DNA of 32,625 bases, taken from contig DWUQ01000001.1 in NCBI GenBank assembly GCA_019120675.1, positions 1 to 32,625 of the forward strand, read 5' to 3'. Position 1 is the first letter of the stretch, and each line of letters begins with the position of its first letter. This document shows, in pieces, positions 31,794 through 32,625 of the stretch. Below the pieces are notes generated by a model. The model made no database searches. It saw only the letters and a list, made by a program, of their open reading frames with translations, and was not told the origin of the DNA. Source of the DNA: Candidatus Paenalcaligenes intestinipullorum (GTDB lineage Bacteria > Pseudomonadota > Gammaproteobacteria > Burkholderiales > Burkholderiaceae_B). Both the position numbers and the translations under genes were made by a program.

Positions 31794-32625
31794 TTAACGC
31801 GAGCCTGACTCAACGCCGATACCCTTCCAGAAGTCAAAAAACTCGGAATCTGGACTAATAACCAGCGTATCGTTTTTCGAACCAAAGGCATCACGATAGG
31901 CCTCTAAGCTGCGATAGAAGCGATAGAAGTTAGGCTCTTGACCATAGGACTTGGCATAAATACCGGCAGCTTGGGCATCGGCTTCACCACGTACGGCTTG
32001 AGACTTGGCGTAGGCTTCGGCCAGCATTTCCGCACGCTTACGATCCGCCTCAGCACGGATACGTTCATTTTCAGCTGTACCTTGCGCACGAAGGCGGTTT
32101 GCCTCTTGTTTGCGCTCGGCTTCCATACGACGGTAAACGGACTCGGAAATTTCCTTAGCAAAGTCAATACGGCGTAAACGCACATCGGTTACTTCGACCC
32201 CAAAAGGACGTGCTCGTGCCTCAACCGCTGTGAGCACCTCACGCATAATGGCATCACGTTCGTCGGCCACAACCTCTTTGACGGTACGTAAGTTAACCGC
32301 TGCGTTAAGCGCATCGCGAATTTGTGCTTGGAGACGCTCGACCGCTCCCCGATCCGAAGCTCCGAAGGTTACATAGAACTGTCGGGCATCGGAGATACGC
32401 CACATCACGTAATAATCAATAAGCAGGTTTTTCTTTTCTGCTGTTTGAATACGTTCTGGGTTTTTGCTTTCGATCATTTGCAAGCGCTTATCCAAGAACA
32501 CCACATTTTGAAAAGGTGGTGGTGCCTTGAAATAGAGCCCAGGCTTGGAAATGGACTCCTTGACTTCACCCAACGCAAACACTAGGGCTAAATCACGCTC
32601 TCGGACTACAAACACGGAAGACGCT
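31794..32625 (-). CDS. hflC: HflC, modulator of FtsH protease (N-terminus truncated by the window end)
   Basis: SPFH/band-7 protein VFVVRERDLALVFALGEVKESISKPGLYFKAPPPFQNVVFLDKRLQMIES...; frame stays open to 32625. Confidence 0.93.
   Translation of the reverse strand, partial: ASSVFVVRERDLALVFALGEVKESISKPGLYFKAPPPFQNVVFLDKRLQMIESKNPERIQTAEKKNLLIDYYVMWRISDARQFYVTFGASDRGAVERLQAQIRDALNAAVNLRTVKEVVADERDAIMREVLTAVEARARPFGVEVTDVRLRRIDFAKEISESVYRRMEAERKQEANRLRAQGTAENERIRAEADRKRAEMLAEAYAKSQAVRGEADAQAAGIYAKSYGQEPNFYRFYRSLEAYRDAFGSKNDTLVISPDSEFFDFWKGIGVESGSR

Overview
The window reads as a mostly core betaproteobacterial chromosome segment, probably Burkholderiales/Alcaligenaceae judged by gene order and protein similarity from memory. 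Recognisable core blocks are pnp-rpsO; pssA; ilvC-ilvH-ilvI; a FUSC-family membrane protein convergent with yaaA; rpsU-dnaG-rpoD; and hflC-hisZ-purA-phosphoribosyltransferase. Between about 11.0 and 23.3 kb lies a more accessory stretch: two convergent tRNA genes (Ser-CGA and a CAU tRNA resembling Ile2) around a structured palindromic element, a sirtuin-like protein, an orphan AmiS/UreI-type channel, an Ivy-like lysozyme inhibitor, nagB, an outer-membrane barrel, a DUF4168 protein, a polysaccharide deacetylase/glycosyltransferase pair, a TsdB/TsdA-like cytochrome pair, DUF3820, BenE and PxpA. The observations most worth following up are: (1) a Sir2-family protein with substitutions at the catalytic His, the NAD-site Asn and the PDFR Arg; (2) a ~195-bp imperfect palindromic element between convergent tRNAs; (3) a structured 5' leader with a terminator-like hairpin before the orphan AmiS/UreI gene; (4) a tsdBA-like pair with an FNR-like site upstream. 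I did not see a CRISPR array, transposase, integrase or clear defence island. All calls come from reading the sequence; no database search was run.
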